This document shows, piece by piece, positions 15,448-24,171 of a DNA stretch of 64,000 bases (within the stretch, counting starts at the first letter, position 1; every line of letters begins with the position of its first letter). The DNA is from Corticicoccus populi (lineage in GTDB: Bacteria; Bacillota; Bacilli; Staphylococcales; Salinicoccaceae): the NCBI RefSeq assembly GCF_042686195.1, contig NZ_JBHUOQ010000001.1:1116001-1180000 (forward strand), in the 5' to 3' direction. The translations under genes and the position numbers were made by a program. The notes beneath the pieces are model-generated. The model worked only from the letters and a program-made list of their open reading frames with translations, ran no database searches and was not told the origin of the DNA.

Positions 15448-17544
15448 ATGAGTACTTTTAAGAAATTATCTCATCAGGACAATACACTTGTACTTTATGA
15501 TGATGTACTGTCAGTCTATGCAGAAATCCGTGTGCTGGAAGCATCCGTGATTAATGTCAGAGTCAATAAAAATAAAACAATTGAGCTTCCGACGTGGACG
15601 ATTACACCGGGAGATACAGAACTGCCGTTTGAAGGATTGTCACGGAATCATTTGGAAGCGTTCTCTCTGCCTGCTTATGAATGTGTTGAAACAGACCATG
15701 AAATAACGATTACTACTTCTGCCCTGAAGCTTTTAATTCAAAAAAATGGTTTTTATTTAACGTGGTATCAGAAAAATTCAGACGGTCAATTCGAGCAGGT
15801 GATGCGGGACCGTCATACCCAGAGCTACCAGCATCACCTTGGTGATAATCAGCCGACGTGCCATTACCTGATGCGGAATATTGATGATAAATATTTCGGT
15901 CTCGGCGAGAAGTCAGGCGGGCCGGATCGTCACGGCAGAAGGCTCCGCATGAATAATATTGACGCGATGGGCTACAATGCAGAAACTACAGATCCGCTGT
16001 ATAAGCATATTCCGTTTTATATTACGTATATGCCGGCACTGAAACAGTCCATCGGTATTTATTACGATGACTACCAAAACTCGGTGTTTGACTTCGGTCA
16101 GGAGCTTGACAATTATCACGGTCACTACCGTTATTTTGAAACGAACAGTACGTTCCTTGATTATTATGTGATTGCCGGGCCGCGTATTAAAGAGGTCACT
16201 GAGCGTTTCAGCTGGTTAACAGGAAGACCTGCTAAAATGCCGGAATGGGCATCTATGTATTCAGGCTCTACGATGCAGTATACCGATATGCCGAACTCCC
16301 ATGAGCGTTTGAGTGACTATTTGGATCAGTGTCACCAGCATAATATCAACGTCCGTTCATTCCACCTGTCCTCAGGCTATACTTCGATTGACGGCAAGCG
16401 TTATGTCTATAACTGGAACTACGATAAGTTCCCGGATCCTGAAGCATTCGGTAGAGAATTCACCGAAAAAGGTGTGGAAATTGTAGCAAATATCAAACCG
16501 TCATTAATGGTGAACCATCCGCTTCTTCATGAAGTGACAGCGTTTGACGGTTTTATAAAAGATGAACATGGAAAACCGCTTCTCGTACAGTTTTGGGATG
16601 ACGAAGGCTATTATCTGGATTTCACCAATCCAAGAACCATCAACTGGTGGCAGAAGAAAATTAAAACACAACTTCTCGACAACCATATCCACTGTACGTG
16701 GAACGATAATAATGAGTTTGAAATCTGGGACCAAAAAGCACAGGTCCACGGTTTCGGTGAAGGCGGGAATTTCCAGGATTACCGCGCCGTAATGCCTTTA
16801 TTAATGATGAAAGCTTCACGAGAGGCCCAGCTCGCACATAATGGCACCGAAGATCCTTATATCATCAGCCGCTCAGGCTGTGCGGGGATGAGTAAATATG
16901 TTCAGACCTGGACCGGTGATAACTATACAAGCTGGAAAACATTGAAATTCAATAATAAAATGGCGCAGGGACTGAGCCTGTCCGGTATTTATAATTTCGG
17001 TCATGATCTCGGCGGTTTCTCTGGACCAAAACCCGATTCCGAACTCTTTTTACGATGGATACAGTGTGGTATCTTCTATCCCCGCTTCTCCATCCATTCC
17101 TGGAATAATGACGGATCGGTTAATGAACCGTGGATGCATGAAGATGTCCTTGAAAGTGTGAAATATGCGATGCATCTGCACGACCGTCTCGCGCCTTATA
17201 TCCAGTCACTGGTTGAACGCTCGCACAGTCATTATGAGCCGATTATACGTCCGGTATTTTATGACTTCGAAAATGATACCAACGCTTTTGATGACAGTGA
17301 TGCATTCATGCTCGGCTCAATGCTCGTTTCACCTGTTGTCGAACAGGGACAGCAGTCAAAAGAAATTTACCTGCCGGATTGTGAAGACGGCTGGGTGGAC
17401 TTCTTCACCGGTGAACATTATTCAGGCAATACGACCATCAAAATTGATGTCAGCCTGTCAGACATCCCGGTCTTTGTTAAAAAAGGAAACGTCATTCCAA
17501 TGTATAATGACGCACTGATTGAAGTTGAGAATCATGAATTTTAA
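15448..17544 (+). CDS. Glycoside hydrolase family 31 enzyme (alpha-glucosidase/xylosidase-like)
   Basis: A 698-residue cytosolic retaining glycosidase of family GH31, with an N-terminal beta-sandwich (about 1-235), a TIM-barrel catalytic domain (about 240-590) and a C-terminal beta domain. The nucleophile Asp lies in CTWNDNNEFEIWD (about residue 418) and the acid/base Asp in TWTGDNYTSW (about 490); FGLGEKSGGPDRHG is the typical N-terminal substrate-side loop. No signal peptide is present, so substrates must be imported. GH31 includes alpha-glucosidases, alpha-xylosidases and sulfoquinovosidases, and the exact activity is not readable. Sharing a LacI operator with a TRAP transporter and UxaC suggests that it trims a uronate-containing oligosaccharide. 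Confidence 0.92.
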   Translation: MSTFKKLSHQDNTLVLYDDVLSVYAEIRVLEASVINVRVNKNKTIELPTWTITPGDTELPFEGLSRNHLEAFSLPAYECVETDHEITITTSALKLLIQKNGFYLTWYQKNSDGQFEQVMRDRHTQSYQHHLGDNQPTCHYLMRNIDDKYFGLGEKSGGPDRHGRRLRMNNIDAMGYNAETTDPLYKHIPFYITYMPALKQSIGIYYDDYQNSVFDFGQELDNYHGHYRYFETNSTFLDYYVIAGPRIKEVTERFSWLTGRPAKMPEWASMYSGSTMQYTDMPNSHERLSDYLDQCHQHNINVRSFHLSSGYTSIDGKRYVYNWNYDKFPDPEAFGREFTEKGVEIVANIKPSLMVNHPLLHEVTAFDGFIKDEHGKPLLVQFWDDEGYYLDFTNPRTINWWQKKIKTQLLDNHIHCTWNDNNEFEIWDQKAQVHGFGEGGNFQDYRAVMPLLMMKASREAQLAHNGTEDPYIISRSGCAGMSKYVQTWTGDNYTSWKTLKFNNKMAQGLSLSGIYNFGHDLGGFSGPKPDSELFLRWIQCGIFYPRFSIHSWNNDGSVNEPWMHEDVLESVKYAMHLHDRLAPYIQSLVERSHSHYEPIIRPVFYDFENDTNAFDDSDAFMLGSMLVSPVVEQGQQSKEIYLPDCEDGWVDFFTGEHYSGNTTIKIDVSLSDIPVFVKKGNVIPMYNDALIEVENHEF

Positions 17545-17553
17545 AGGTTAACT

Positions 17554-17593
17554 AAAAGCAGCAGGTATTCGTAATTGAATATCTGCTTTTTTT
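17554..17593 (+). terminator. Terminator after the GH31 gene
   Basis: AAAGCAG and a GGTATTC arm pair with GAATATC and CTGCTTT around a short loop, with a run of T following. It starts about ten bases after the GH31 stop codon. Confidence 0.8.
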
Positions 17594-17677
17594 ATGCCGG
17601 ACTCCCAATATTATGTTACCACTCACTCAAAAATCTGAATGACCCGGCTCAATTTCTCAACATTTTCCGCCCATTAA

Positions 17678-17721
17678 TAAAAGCATATATGACCCTGAAA
17701 CGGACCCGGCCATATATGCTT
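17678..17721 (-). terminator. Terminator after uxaC
   Basis: A perfect 11-bp inverted repeat AAGCATATATG (17681-17691) with CATATATGCTT (17711-17721). In the minus direction it is followed by TTTTATT. It closes the dctP-dctQ-dctM-uxaC operon. Confidence 0.8.
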
Positions 17722-17728
17722 TCTAGTA

Positions 17729-19132
17729 TCATTTTTCTTGATGGATGATTTTAAATAACTTCTCTGCATTATTAAAACAAATATCTTCAAGCACTTCTTT
17801 CAGCAGTACATCATCATCTTCGATTTCCCCGCGCTCCACACAGCCGCCGAGGTACTCACATAATATTCTTCTGAAGTATTCATGGCGCGAGTAGGACAAC
17901 AGACTTCTCGAGTCTGTCACCATACCGATGAATTCAGGCAGAAGACTCATATTGCCATAATCAATGAGATGTTCAATCATACCGGTTTTCGTGTCGTTGT
18001 ACCACCATGCGGCACCAATTTGTACTTTCCGTTCACTGGATGTAAAGTTTCCTGCAGCGGACAATACCATCTGATGGTCATTCGCATTGTGCGGATAAAT
18101 AATTGTGTCGCCAAGTGCATCATTCTTATCGAGTGCATCCAGTAATTCATTCAGTTTATCTGCGTCTAAAAGATTACCCAGGCTGTCAAAACCCGCATCA
18201 CGGCCAATACTGTTGAATTTCCCAGTGTTATTATTTCGCAGCGGACCGAGGTGAAGCTGTGTCACCCAGCCGTATTCCACATAACGTTTTTGAAGTGCTG
18301 TAAATAAATAACCTGTCAGACCCTGAAGTGTATGCCGGTCAGGTGTACCGCCTGCTCGGAGCCTGCTGAAACACTCAGCTGCTTCACTGTCATTCAGGCT
18401 GATATGAAATACTTCACCGAAACTGTGATCGGCACTTCTTGCACCGTTATCATTAAAGTACGCAGCTCTTAACAACAGTGCCTCAATATAATCTTCTAAC
18501 GTATCGATTGTTTTACCTGCCGCCTCTTCCAATCTGCCGACAGTACCTTCAATCTCCATCTCATTCAGTGTAATATACGCATCCGGACGGAATGTCGGCC
18601 GGACCGCAATATCAAATGACGGATCTTTCCGGAGTTCCTTATGATAATACAAATCATCACACGGATCATCAGTTGTACATACCACCTTTACCCGGCTTTT
18701 CTTAAGAATATTTCTCGGTGTCATTTCTTCAGACTCGAGTACTTTATTCAAATAGTTATAAAGTACTTCAGGTGATGTGTGCTGAACACCTTCAAAATGA
18801 TTAAAATAGCGTGCAAGTTCAAGATAACACCAGTGATACATCGGGTTAGTCATACTTTTCGGAATCACTTTAGTGAATGCCTCAAATTTTTCATAATCAC
18901 AGCCGTCACCTGTAATCATTGATTCTTCAATACCGTACGCACGCATCAGCCGCCATTTGTAGTGGTCATGACGCAGCCATAAATCTGTAATGTTCGGGAA
19001 ATTCATATCTTCATATATTTCTTTCGGGCTCAGATGGCAGTGAAAATCATATACCGGCAAGTCCTTTACATGACGGTATAATGTTTTCGCCTTCTCTGTA
19101 GTCAATAAAAAATCTTCGTGAATCAAAGGCAT
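17729..19132 (-). CDS. uxaC: Glucuronate isomerase (uronate isomerase)
   Basis: A 467-residue cytosolic isomerase of the amidohydrolase superfamily that converts D-glucuronate to D-fructuronate or D-galacturonate to D-tagaturonate, the first step of the hexuronate pathway. The N-terminal metal-site motif VYDFHCHLSP (His31, His33) is clear; DLWLRHDHYKWRLMRAYG, CTTDDPCDDL and IIYPHNANDHQM are also typical of UxaC. The length is normal. A strong AAGGAGAG site precedes the ATG. It is the last gene after a DctPQM TRAP transporter with an 18-base gap, so the operon most simply imports a hexuronate or an oligosaccharide containing one and isomerises it. The downstream reductase, dehydratase and kinase genes are not in this window. 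Confidence 0.96.
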   Translation of the reverse strand: MPLIHEDFLLTTEKAKTLYRHVKDLPVYDFHCHLSPKEIYEDMNFPNITDLWLRHDHYKWRLMRAYGIEESMITGDGCDYEKFEAFTKVIPKSMTNPMYHWCYLELARYFNHFEGVQHTSPEVLYNYLNKVLESEEMTPRNILKKSRVKVVCTTDDPCDDLYYHKELRKDPSFDIAVRPTFRPDAYITLNEMEIEGTVGRLEEAAGKTIDTLEDYIEALLLRAAYFNDNGARSADHSFGEVFHISLNDSEAAECFSRLRAGGTPDRHTLQGLTGYLFTALQKRYVEYGWVTQLHLGPLRNNNTGKFNSIGRDAGFDSLGNLLDADKLNELLDALDKNDALGDTIIYPHNANDHQMVLSAAGNFTSSERKVQIGAAWWYNDTKTGMIEHLIDYGNMSLLPEFIGMVTDSRSLLSYSRHEYFRRILCEYLGGCVERGEIEDDDVLLKEVLEDICFNNAEKLFKIIHQEK

Positions 19133-19150
19133 ATTAACTCTCCTTATACG

Positions 19151-20446
19151 TTATAGTCCAAGCAGGTTCGGTAAGAACAACGACAACTGCGGGATAAATG
19201 TAATAGCAAGAAGCATAATTATCAAAGCAATAAAATATGGAATGAGTGTTTTTATCACTTTTTCAATCTTGATATTTGCGACACTTGCCCCGACAAATAA
19301 TGCGCTGCCTACCGGTGGTGTAATGTTACCGATACACAGGTTAAAGGCAATAATAATACCAAAATGTACCGGGTCCACACCGATGGATGTTGCGACCGGC
19401 AGGAAGATTGGTGTGAAAATCAATACTGCAGGTGTGATATCTAAAAATGTACCGATAATCAATAAAATCAGATTCATGATTAACAGCAGCAGAATCGGAT
19501 TATCTGTAACAGATAATAAGCCGGCAGACATTGCTTCAGGAAGTCCTGTAAAGCTCATCACCAGTGAAAAGAGCGCAGATGCTGTAATCAGCAGCAAAAT
19601 CATACCTGTGATTTCTACAGTTTCCTTCACGATTTTCGGAATATCCGCCACTTTAAAACTTTTGTAAATCAATGACAGTATAAATGAATATAATACTGCG
19701 ACTGCGGCACCTTCTGTTGCGGTGAAAATCCCGCCGACAATTCCGCCGATAACAATAACGATTAACAGTAAACTTGGAATTGCATCTAATATTAAGTATA
19801 AACGGTCCGGCCACTGTACTTGTTTTGAAACCGGATAATTGTTTTTCTTTGCAAGTATATATGCAACAACCATGCCCGTTAATCCCCACAAAATCCCCGG
19901 AATATAACCGGCAACAAATAGTGCTGCGATTGACGTCCCGCCGCTGACCAGTGAGTATACAATCAGCATGGAACTCGGCGGAATAAGCAGGCCGGCAGGT
20001 GCAGAAGCAATATTTGCTGCTGCAGAGTATTCTCTCTTATATCCCTGCTGCTTTTGAAGCGGTCCCATAATCCGGCCCATCGCGGCAGCCGCTGCGACAC
20101 TTGACCCTGAGATTGAACCGAACAGCATATTGCCGACAATGTTTGTGTGTGCGAGTGATCCCGGCGCACGACCGACCAGCACTTTCGCAAAGTTAACCAG
20201 CCGGAATGCAATGCCCCCGTTGTTCATTAAAATTCCTGCGAGAACAAATAAAGGAATCGCAAGCATTGTGAAGTTATCAATACCCGTCACCATCCGCTGT
20301 GCAGCGGTTAGAATTGTTACATCAAACGGCAGAATAATCAATAGCGTGGCAATTGAGCTGACAATAATTGAAATCGCAATCGGCACACCTAGTATTAAAA
20401 GCAGTGCGAATGTGATAAATAGTACTAATCCTGCTGTGATTGTCAT
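19151..20446 (-). CDS. dctM: TRAP transporter large permease subunit (DctM)
   Basis: A 431-residue membrane protein with about 12 hydrophobic helices, the large channel-forming subunit of a tripartite ATP-independent periplasmic-type (TRAP) transporter driven by an ion gradient. Family signatures include IPLFVLAGILMNNGGIA, GSISGSSVAAAAAMG, LLIPPSSMLIVYS and FNLCIGNITPPVGSALFVG. Its ATG overlaps the dctQ stop codon by four bases (ATGA), so translation is coupled. It is part of dctP-dctQ-dctM-uxaC under the LacI-type operator. The neighbouring UxaC points to a hexuronate or aldobiouronate as the transported solute. Confidence 0.95.
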   Translation of the reverse strand: MTITAGLVLFITFALLLILGVPIAISIIVSSIATLLIILPFDVTILTAAQRMVTGIDNFTMLAIPLFVLAGILMNNGGIAFRLVNFAKVLVGRAPGSLAHTNIVGNMLFGSISGSSVAAAAAMGRIMGPLQKQQGYKREYSAAANIASAPAGLLIPPSSMLIVYSLVSGGTSIAALFVAGYIPGILWGLTGMVVAYILAKKNNYPVSKQVQWPDRLYLILDAIPSLLLIVIVIGGIVGGIFTATEGAAVAVLYSFILSLIYKSFKVADIPKIVKETVEITGMILLLITASALFSLVMSFTGLPEAMSAGLLSVTDNPILLLLIMNLILLIIGTFLDITPAVLIFTPIFLPVATSIGVDPVHFGIIIAFNLCIGNITPPVGSALFVGASVANIKIEKVIKTLIPYFIALIIMLLAITFIPQLSLFLPNLLGL

Positions 20447-20934
20447 ACCTGCTCACTCCCCTCATCTGCTGTTGGAATATGCTTTGTCCGTATATTATAT
20501 ATTGTATAAAAAATAATAAATAATCCGGACACCGGCAGTGCTGAATACATTACTGCCATCGGTATGTCTGTTGACGGTGCACTTTGAGTCATCGTTAAAT
20601 TCACTACATGGTAACCGCCCCATATCATCAGGACGACCGCCACCACAAGCAGTAAAATGTTCGACATCTGAACCAGTGCGAGCTGTCCTTTAATTGAAAA
20701 TCTCTCACGTATAAACACAATTGCGATATGTTTCTGCTGACCGAATACATATGCAGCACTCATCAATGCAAACCAGATGAGCAGCATACGAATCACTTCT
20801 TCAGTAAAGGTACTCGGCGTATTGAATATAAATCTTGCAGAGACCTGCCATATCGATAAGACGGACATTACTGCAATCAATACGCCGGATAATGACAGAA
20901 GGATGATATCAACATAATTTTTCACTTTACTCAT
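20443..20934 (-). CDS. dctQ: TRAP transporter small permease subunit (DctQ)
   Basis: A 163-residue membrane protein with four predicted helices (about 10-30, 45-65, 85-110 and 125-150), the usual size and topology of DctQ, the small integral subunit that pairs with DctM. The segment VIRMLLIWFALMSAAYVFGQQKHIA is typical of the family in spirit: an acidic and aromatic second helix followed by a His-containing loop. Its start overlaps the end of dctP by eight bases, and its stop overlaps the start of dctM. Identification leans on the flanking genes as well as topology. Confidence 0.92.
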   Translation of the reverse strand: MSKVKNYVDIILLSLSGVLIAVMSVLSIWQVSARFIFNTPSTFTEEVIRMLLIWFALMSAAYVFGQQKHIAIVFIRERFSIKGQLALVQMSNILLLVVAVVLMIWGGYHVVNLTMTQSAPSTDIPMAVMYSALPVSGLFIIFYTIYNIRTKHIPTADEGSEQV

Positions 20935-21925
20935 CCTGTTTCCCCCTCATAATTAAGTCATACTGTTCCTGTGTTGCTTCATTGTCAGCAAACCGCTCCT
21001 GAAGCGGCTGTACTGCTTCCATGAATGTACTTTTATCTATGTCATAAAATGTTACACCCATTTCAGATTCAGCAGTTTCACGGGCTTCAACCATACGCTC
21101 ATCCCATCTTGGTTCATGCAGCGCAGTGGATTCATCTGCCGCTTCCTGCACCCATTGCTGTTCTTCTTCTGTTAATTCATCAAATGCTTCCTTATTCATA
21201 ATTAAAATATCCGGCACCATCGCATGTTCCGTATAGAAATAATGTTTTGCGACTTCACCGTGTGCATTATCCGTTAATGCAGATTCGTTATTCTCTGCTG
21301 CATCAAGCATCCCGGACTGAAGTGCTGTATACACTTCTCCAAACCCCATCGGTGTCGGTGTGCCGCCGAGTGCCTCAATCATCTGTACACTGGTCTGGCT
21401 CGGCTGAACGCGTGTTCTAAGCCCCTTCATATCTTCATTCGTTTCAAGAATCCGTTCCTTAGTGTACATATTTCTGACGCCGGCGTCATAATATGTAATA
21501 CCGATAAACCCGTTGTCTGCAGTTTTATTATAAAATGCGGTCTGTATTTCAGGCATTTTCATAATATCTCTGTACTGTTCCTGTGAATCGAATAAGTACG
21601 GCATACTGAATAATGAGTATGCTTCTGAAAAACTTTCAAGTGCACTTGCTGATACTTTCGTAAACTGCACTGCATTCGTCTGGGTCATTTCAATTACTTC
21701 CCGCTCACTGCCGAGCTGTCCGTTTGAATAAATCCGTAATTTTAATTCCCCGTTCGACTTTTCTTCAAGGAGACGACCGAAATCAACAAGTGATTCATGA
21801 ATCGGATGTTCCTGAGGCTGGTTGTGTGCGAGAACCAGTTCTTTTGAACTTTCTGCACCGTCCGCATTACTGCATCCCGCCACCAAAAATAAAGCGCTTA
21901 CAATTGATAATAAAAAAATACGCAT
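20927..21925 (-). CDS. dctP: TRAP transporter solute-binding lipoprotein (DctP)
   Basis: A 332-residue extracytoplasmic solute receptor. The N-terminus is a lipoprotein signal with lipobox LVAGC (lipidated Cys18), so it is anchored on the outer face of the membrane. The DctP fold is indicated by LRIYSNGQLGSEREVIE, KGLRTRVQPS, GGTPTPMGFGEVYTALQSGMLDAAENN (the solute carboxylate-binding Arg/Asn region) and VPDILIMNKEAFDEL. It begins the operon dctP-dctQ-dctM-uxaC. A perfect 20-bp palindrome lies 26 bases upstream of its start, so transcription is likely blocked by the divergent LacI-type repressor until the inducer is present. The ligand is presumably a uronate. Confidence 0.94.
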   Translation of the reverse strand: MRIFLLSIVSALFLVAGCSNADGAESSKELVLAHNQPQEHPIHESLVDFGRLLEEKSNGELKLRIYSNGQLGSEREVIEMTQTNAVQFTKVSASALESFSEAYSLFSMPYLFDSQEQYRDIMKMPEIQTAFYNKTADNGFIGITYYDAGVRNMYTKERILETNEDMKGLRTRVQPSQTSVQMIEALGGTPTPMGFGEVYTALQSGMLDAAENNESALTDNAHGEVAKHYFYTEHAMVPDILIMNKEAFDELTEEEQQWVQEAADESTALHEPRWDERMVEARETAESEMGVTFYDIDKSTFMEAVQPLQERFADNEATQEQYDLIMRGKQDE

Positions 21926-21950
21926 CCTTTATTCACCTTCTTATCACCCA

Positions 21951-21970
21951 AAATAACAACGTTGTTATTT
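21951..21970. promoter_or_regulatory. LacI-family operator between dctP and lacI-type gene
   Basis: AAATAACAACGTTGTTATTT is a perfect 20-bp palindrome whose 14-bp core is identical to the site in front of GH31. It lies in the divergent region and could control both the TRAP-uxaC operon and the regulator gene itself. Confidence 0.85.
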
Positions 21971-22002
21971 TTAAGCAAAAAATATAATATAACTATTTCC
22001 TA

Positions 22003-22011
22003 TGCTATAAT
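22003..22011 (+). promoter_or_regulatory. Extended -10 promoter element for the LacI-type gene
   Basis: TGCTATAAT is a match to the TGnTATAAT extended -10 element. It lies about 45 bases before the regulator's ATG, which is preceded by GGGAGG. No convincing -35 is seen, as is common for extended -10 promoters. Confidence 0.5.
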
Positions 22012-22055
22012 TATATCATCCATAAGTCAATAAAAATTTTCGGGAGGCGTTCATC

Positions 22056-23006
22056 ATGCCGGTCACTCTAAAAGATATTGCACGCGCATGCGGAGTCAGC
22101 TACTCTACTGTGAGTAAAGCCTTAAAAGACTCACCGCTCGTGACCCAGCAGACTAAATCAATCATTAAACAAAAAGCAGAAGAAATGAATTATATCCCGA
22201 ATAATTCCGCAAGATCACTCGTATCCAACAAAAGCGGCACCATCGGCTTAATATGGCCCGCTGTCGACCGGATTGCTGTCACAACACTTGCAACACAAGT
22301 TAATGCCGCACTCCAGAAACACGGCTATTTCATGGTTGTGTCGATTGATAAACCGGAAGTGGCTGCAGGTAAGTTCCTCGAACTCCGTTTCGATGGTGTA
22401 ATTGTATTTGATGAAGGACCTGAAACCAGACTCTCAAATAAAATCACAAAAAATGTTCCTGTGATTGCCTACGGTGTATCTAAAGAACTTCACTACCCGA
22501 TTGTTAATGTCAACCATGATACTGCGATTAAAAAAGCAGTCGATCAATTGATTAAAGATGGACACCATTCAATTGATTATGTCGGGGAACTCGACACTGA
22601 TGACATCCGTCAGACTGTTAAACGGGATACTTTTAAAGAATACTGCAAAGAGAAGAATATCAAATACCGTTTGATTGATTCTGAAGGTCTGAGTGAAGCA
22701 AGTACAAGAGAAGCACTCACCAAATTTCTAAAAAACGAAAAAATAAATGATGCGGTCATCTGTGGAAGCTATGATATTACCATGGGATTTCTCCACCATC
22801 TCGACAAAAAAGAACCTAAATCCATTGTATCATTTGATAATATTAAACAATTCGATGCCATTGATATTCCATTATATACCGTCGGTGTTCCTGCAGAAAC
22901 CATTGCCGAGCACCTCGTCATGCACCTGCATGAAAATATACAGTCCGGTAATACAGCTTCCTCCAAAGTCATTAATCTCTATCCCGAGTTGACTTATCAC
23001 CAATAA
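22056..23006 (+). CDS. LacI family transcriptional regulator of the uronate/GH31 genes
   Basis: A 316-residue repressor with the LacI-type N-terminal helix-turn-helix (residues 3-24, TLKDIARACGVSYSTVSKAL), the hinge helix (about 46-58, NNSARSLVSNKSG) and a periplasmic-binding-protein-like effector domain (about 62-310). It is divergent from dctPQM-uxaC. The palindrome in the shared region recurs in front of GH31, which strongly suggests that both are its binding sites. The inducer is probably a uronate or uronyl oligosaccharide; that is inference. The start ATG has GGGAGG nine bases upstream. Confidence 0.93.
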   Translation: MPVTLKDIARACGVSYSTVSKALKDSPLVTQQTKSIIKQKAEEMNYIPNNSARSLVSNKSGTIGLIWPAVDRIAVTTLATQVNAALQKHGYFMVVSIDKPEVAAGKFLELRFDGVIVFDEGPETRLSNKITKNVPVIAYGVSKELHYPIVNVNHDTAIKKAVDQLIKDGHHSIDYVGELDTDDIRQTVKRDTFKEYCKEKNIKYRLIDSEGLSEASTREALTKFLKNEKINDAVICGSYDITMGFLHHLDKKEPKSIVSFDNIKQFDAIDIPLYTVGVPAETIAEHLVMHLHENIQSGNTASSKVINLYPELTYHQ

Positions 23007-23198
23007 TTACACTGCCGCATTAAAGTATGGCAGATATTAAAGGATTAAGGAGCGTTTCTTGTTAAAAATTAAGATCTACAAAACACCTAAAGCCCTTTAA
23101 TCATAAATATTTCTTAATTTGTGAGAAAATTATTGCAAATGACTATAAAAACCTGATACGGTTAATATAAGAATAAAATAACGGGAAGGTGAATGAAT

Positions 23199-23621
23199 AT
23201 GTATAAAAGAATTTTATTACCATATGACTTTGGCAACTCTTTTGAGAAGGTACCTGAACAGCTTCAGAAACTGACCGACAATCAAAAAGATGCAGAAGTT
23301 GTTGTGTTTAACATCATCACCGAAGGCGAATTATCCAACTACGTACGTTACCAGGGAAAACACCTGGAAGATGCAGTCGCAGAAAAAGAAAACGACCTCA
23401 TACCGTTTAAAGAAAAACTTGAAGAAATCGGAATTAATTATTCCACGAAGTTCAAATCCGGGAATATTACGCACGAGCTTTTAAAAGAAATACGGGAAAA
23501 TGATTATGATATTGTCGTCATGAGTAACAAACGCTCAAAACGTGACATCAAGCATGTCCTCGGACATGTCACACACAAAATTGCAAAACGTGTGAATACA
23601 CCTGTCCTGATTATTAAATAG
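23199..23621 (+). CDS. Universal stress protein (UspA family)
   Basis: A 140-residue cytosolic UspA-domain protein. It starts with the typical MYKRILLPYDFG strand-and-Asp, and ends with the nucleotide-site region VMSNKRSKRDIKHVLGHVTHKIAKRVNTPVLIIK. The usual G-x2-G-x9-G(S/T) ATP motif is altered here: NKRSKRDIKHVLGHVTH lacks a clean glycine spacing, so ATP binding is uncertain. I place the start at the second ATG (23199), because the GAAGGTG ribosome binding site ends only one or two bases before the first ATG at 23193. It is monocistronic, with its own terminator. Such proteins respond to starvation or stress; no specific role is inferable. Confidence 0.88.
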   Translation: MYKRILLPYDFGNSFEKVPEQLQKLTDNQKDAEVVVFNIITEGELSNYVRYQGKHLEDAVAEKENDLIPFKEKLEEIGINYSTKFKSGNITHELLKEIRENDYDIVVMSNKRSKRDIKHVLGHVTHKIAKRVNTPVLIIK

Positions 23622-23629
23622 TAAAAACC

Positions 23630-23671
23630 AACCCCTCGTCTGAAATTTTATTCAGTGAGGGGTTATTTTTG
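23630..23671 (+). terminator. Terminator after the universal stress gene
   Basis: AACCCCTC (23630-23637) pairs with GAGGGGTT (23657-23664), followed by ATTTTTG. It begins eight bases after the stop codon. Confidence 0.85.
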
Positions 23672-23778
23672 TCACTTCTCTTTACAAATCTTCATATGTT
23701 TCAATTTTGAAACTGCCATGAGGATATTTGATAAAAAACCTGTGAAAGCAGTCCATACAACCGTCTCCTTAACATACT

Positions 23779-23813
23779 AAAGTCATGACAAAACACGTTC
23801 GTTTCGTCATGAC
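23779..23813. terminator. Inverted repeat closing the galactitol-type operon
   Basis: AAGTCATGAC (23779-23788) pairs with GTCATGACTT (23804-23813), with an inner AAAC/GTTT extension. It lies about 70 bases after the last minus-strand gene. The following T-richness is modest on both strands, so termination is likely but not certain. Confidence 0.55.
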
Positions 23814-23883
23814 TTATTTTAATTTATAAACCATTAACATATACATAAAAGTAACAGCATCAAGCTGCCGTATTCCCCTGCCC

Positions 23884-24159
23884 TCAGGAAATGTGGGACA
23901 CTACTTCATCAATGACGCCGTCAATACCGATTCCGGTCATAAACGGAACACCGTCAACTGTCGGAATATCTGCGTTCACCTTATTTACACCAACAAGGAC
24001 AACAACGTCCGGGTTAATAGCTGAAACATCCGCTTCATAAATGTTTTCCGCTACGATATCTGCACTGACGTTTCTTTCATCGAGTCCTTTTTTCAATAAA
24101 TCTACTACTTTGTTCATCTTGTTTTGTGACGTACCTGTCGCCACTAATACTTTAGCCAA
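23884..24159 (-). CDS. PTS EIIB-like protein lacking the active-site cysteine
   Basis: A 91-residue small cytosolic protein with the fold pattern of galactitol-type EIIB (residues 1-12 strand-loop, then a long helix). Compared with the true EIIB of the same operon (MKRILVACGT, phosphorylated Cys8), this protein begins MAKVLVATGT, so the equivalent residue 8 is Thr. It therefore cannot carry the usual phosphocysteine. The C-terminal GVPFMTGIGID closely parallels VSFLSGIGIDQD of the true EIIB, supporting common descent. It is the last gene of the nine-gene operon, 12 bases after an SDR gene. It may be a regulatory or decoy EIIB paralogue. The gene looks intact, with no stops or frameshift. Confidence 0.75.
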   Translation of the reverse strand: MAKVLVATGTSQNKMNKVVDLLKKGLDERNVSADIVAENIYEADVSAINPDVVVLVGVNKVNADIPTVDGVPFMTGIGIDGVIDEVVSHIS

Positions 24160-24171
24160 TATAATCTCTCC

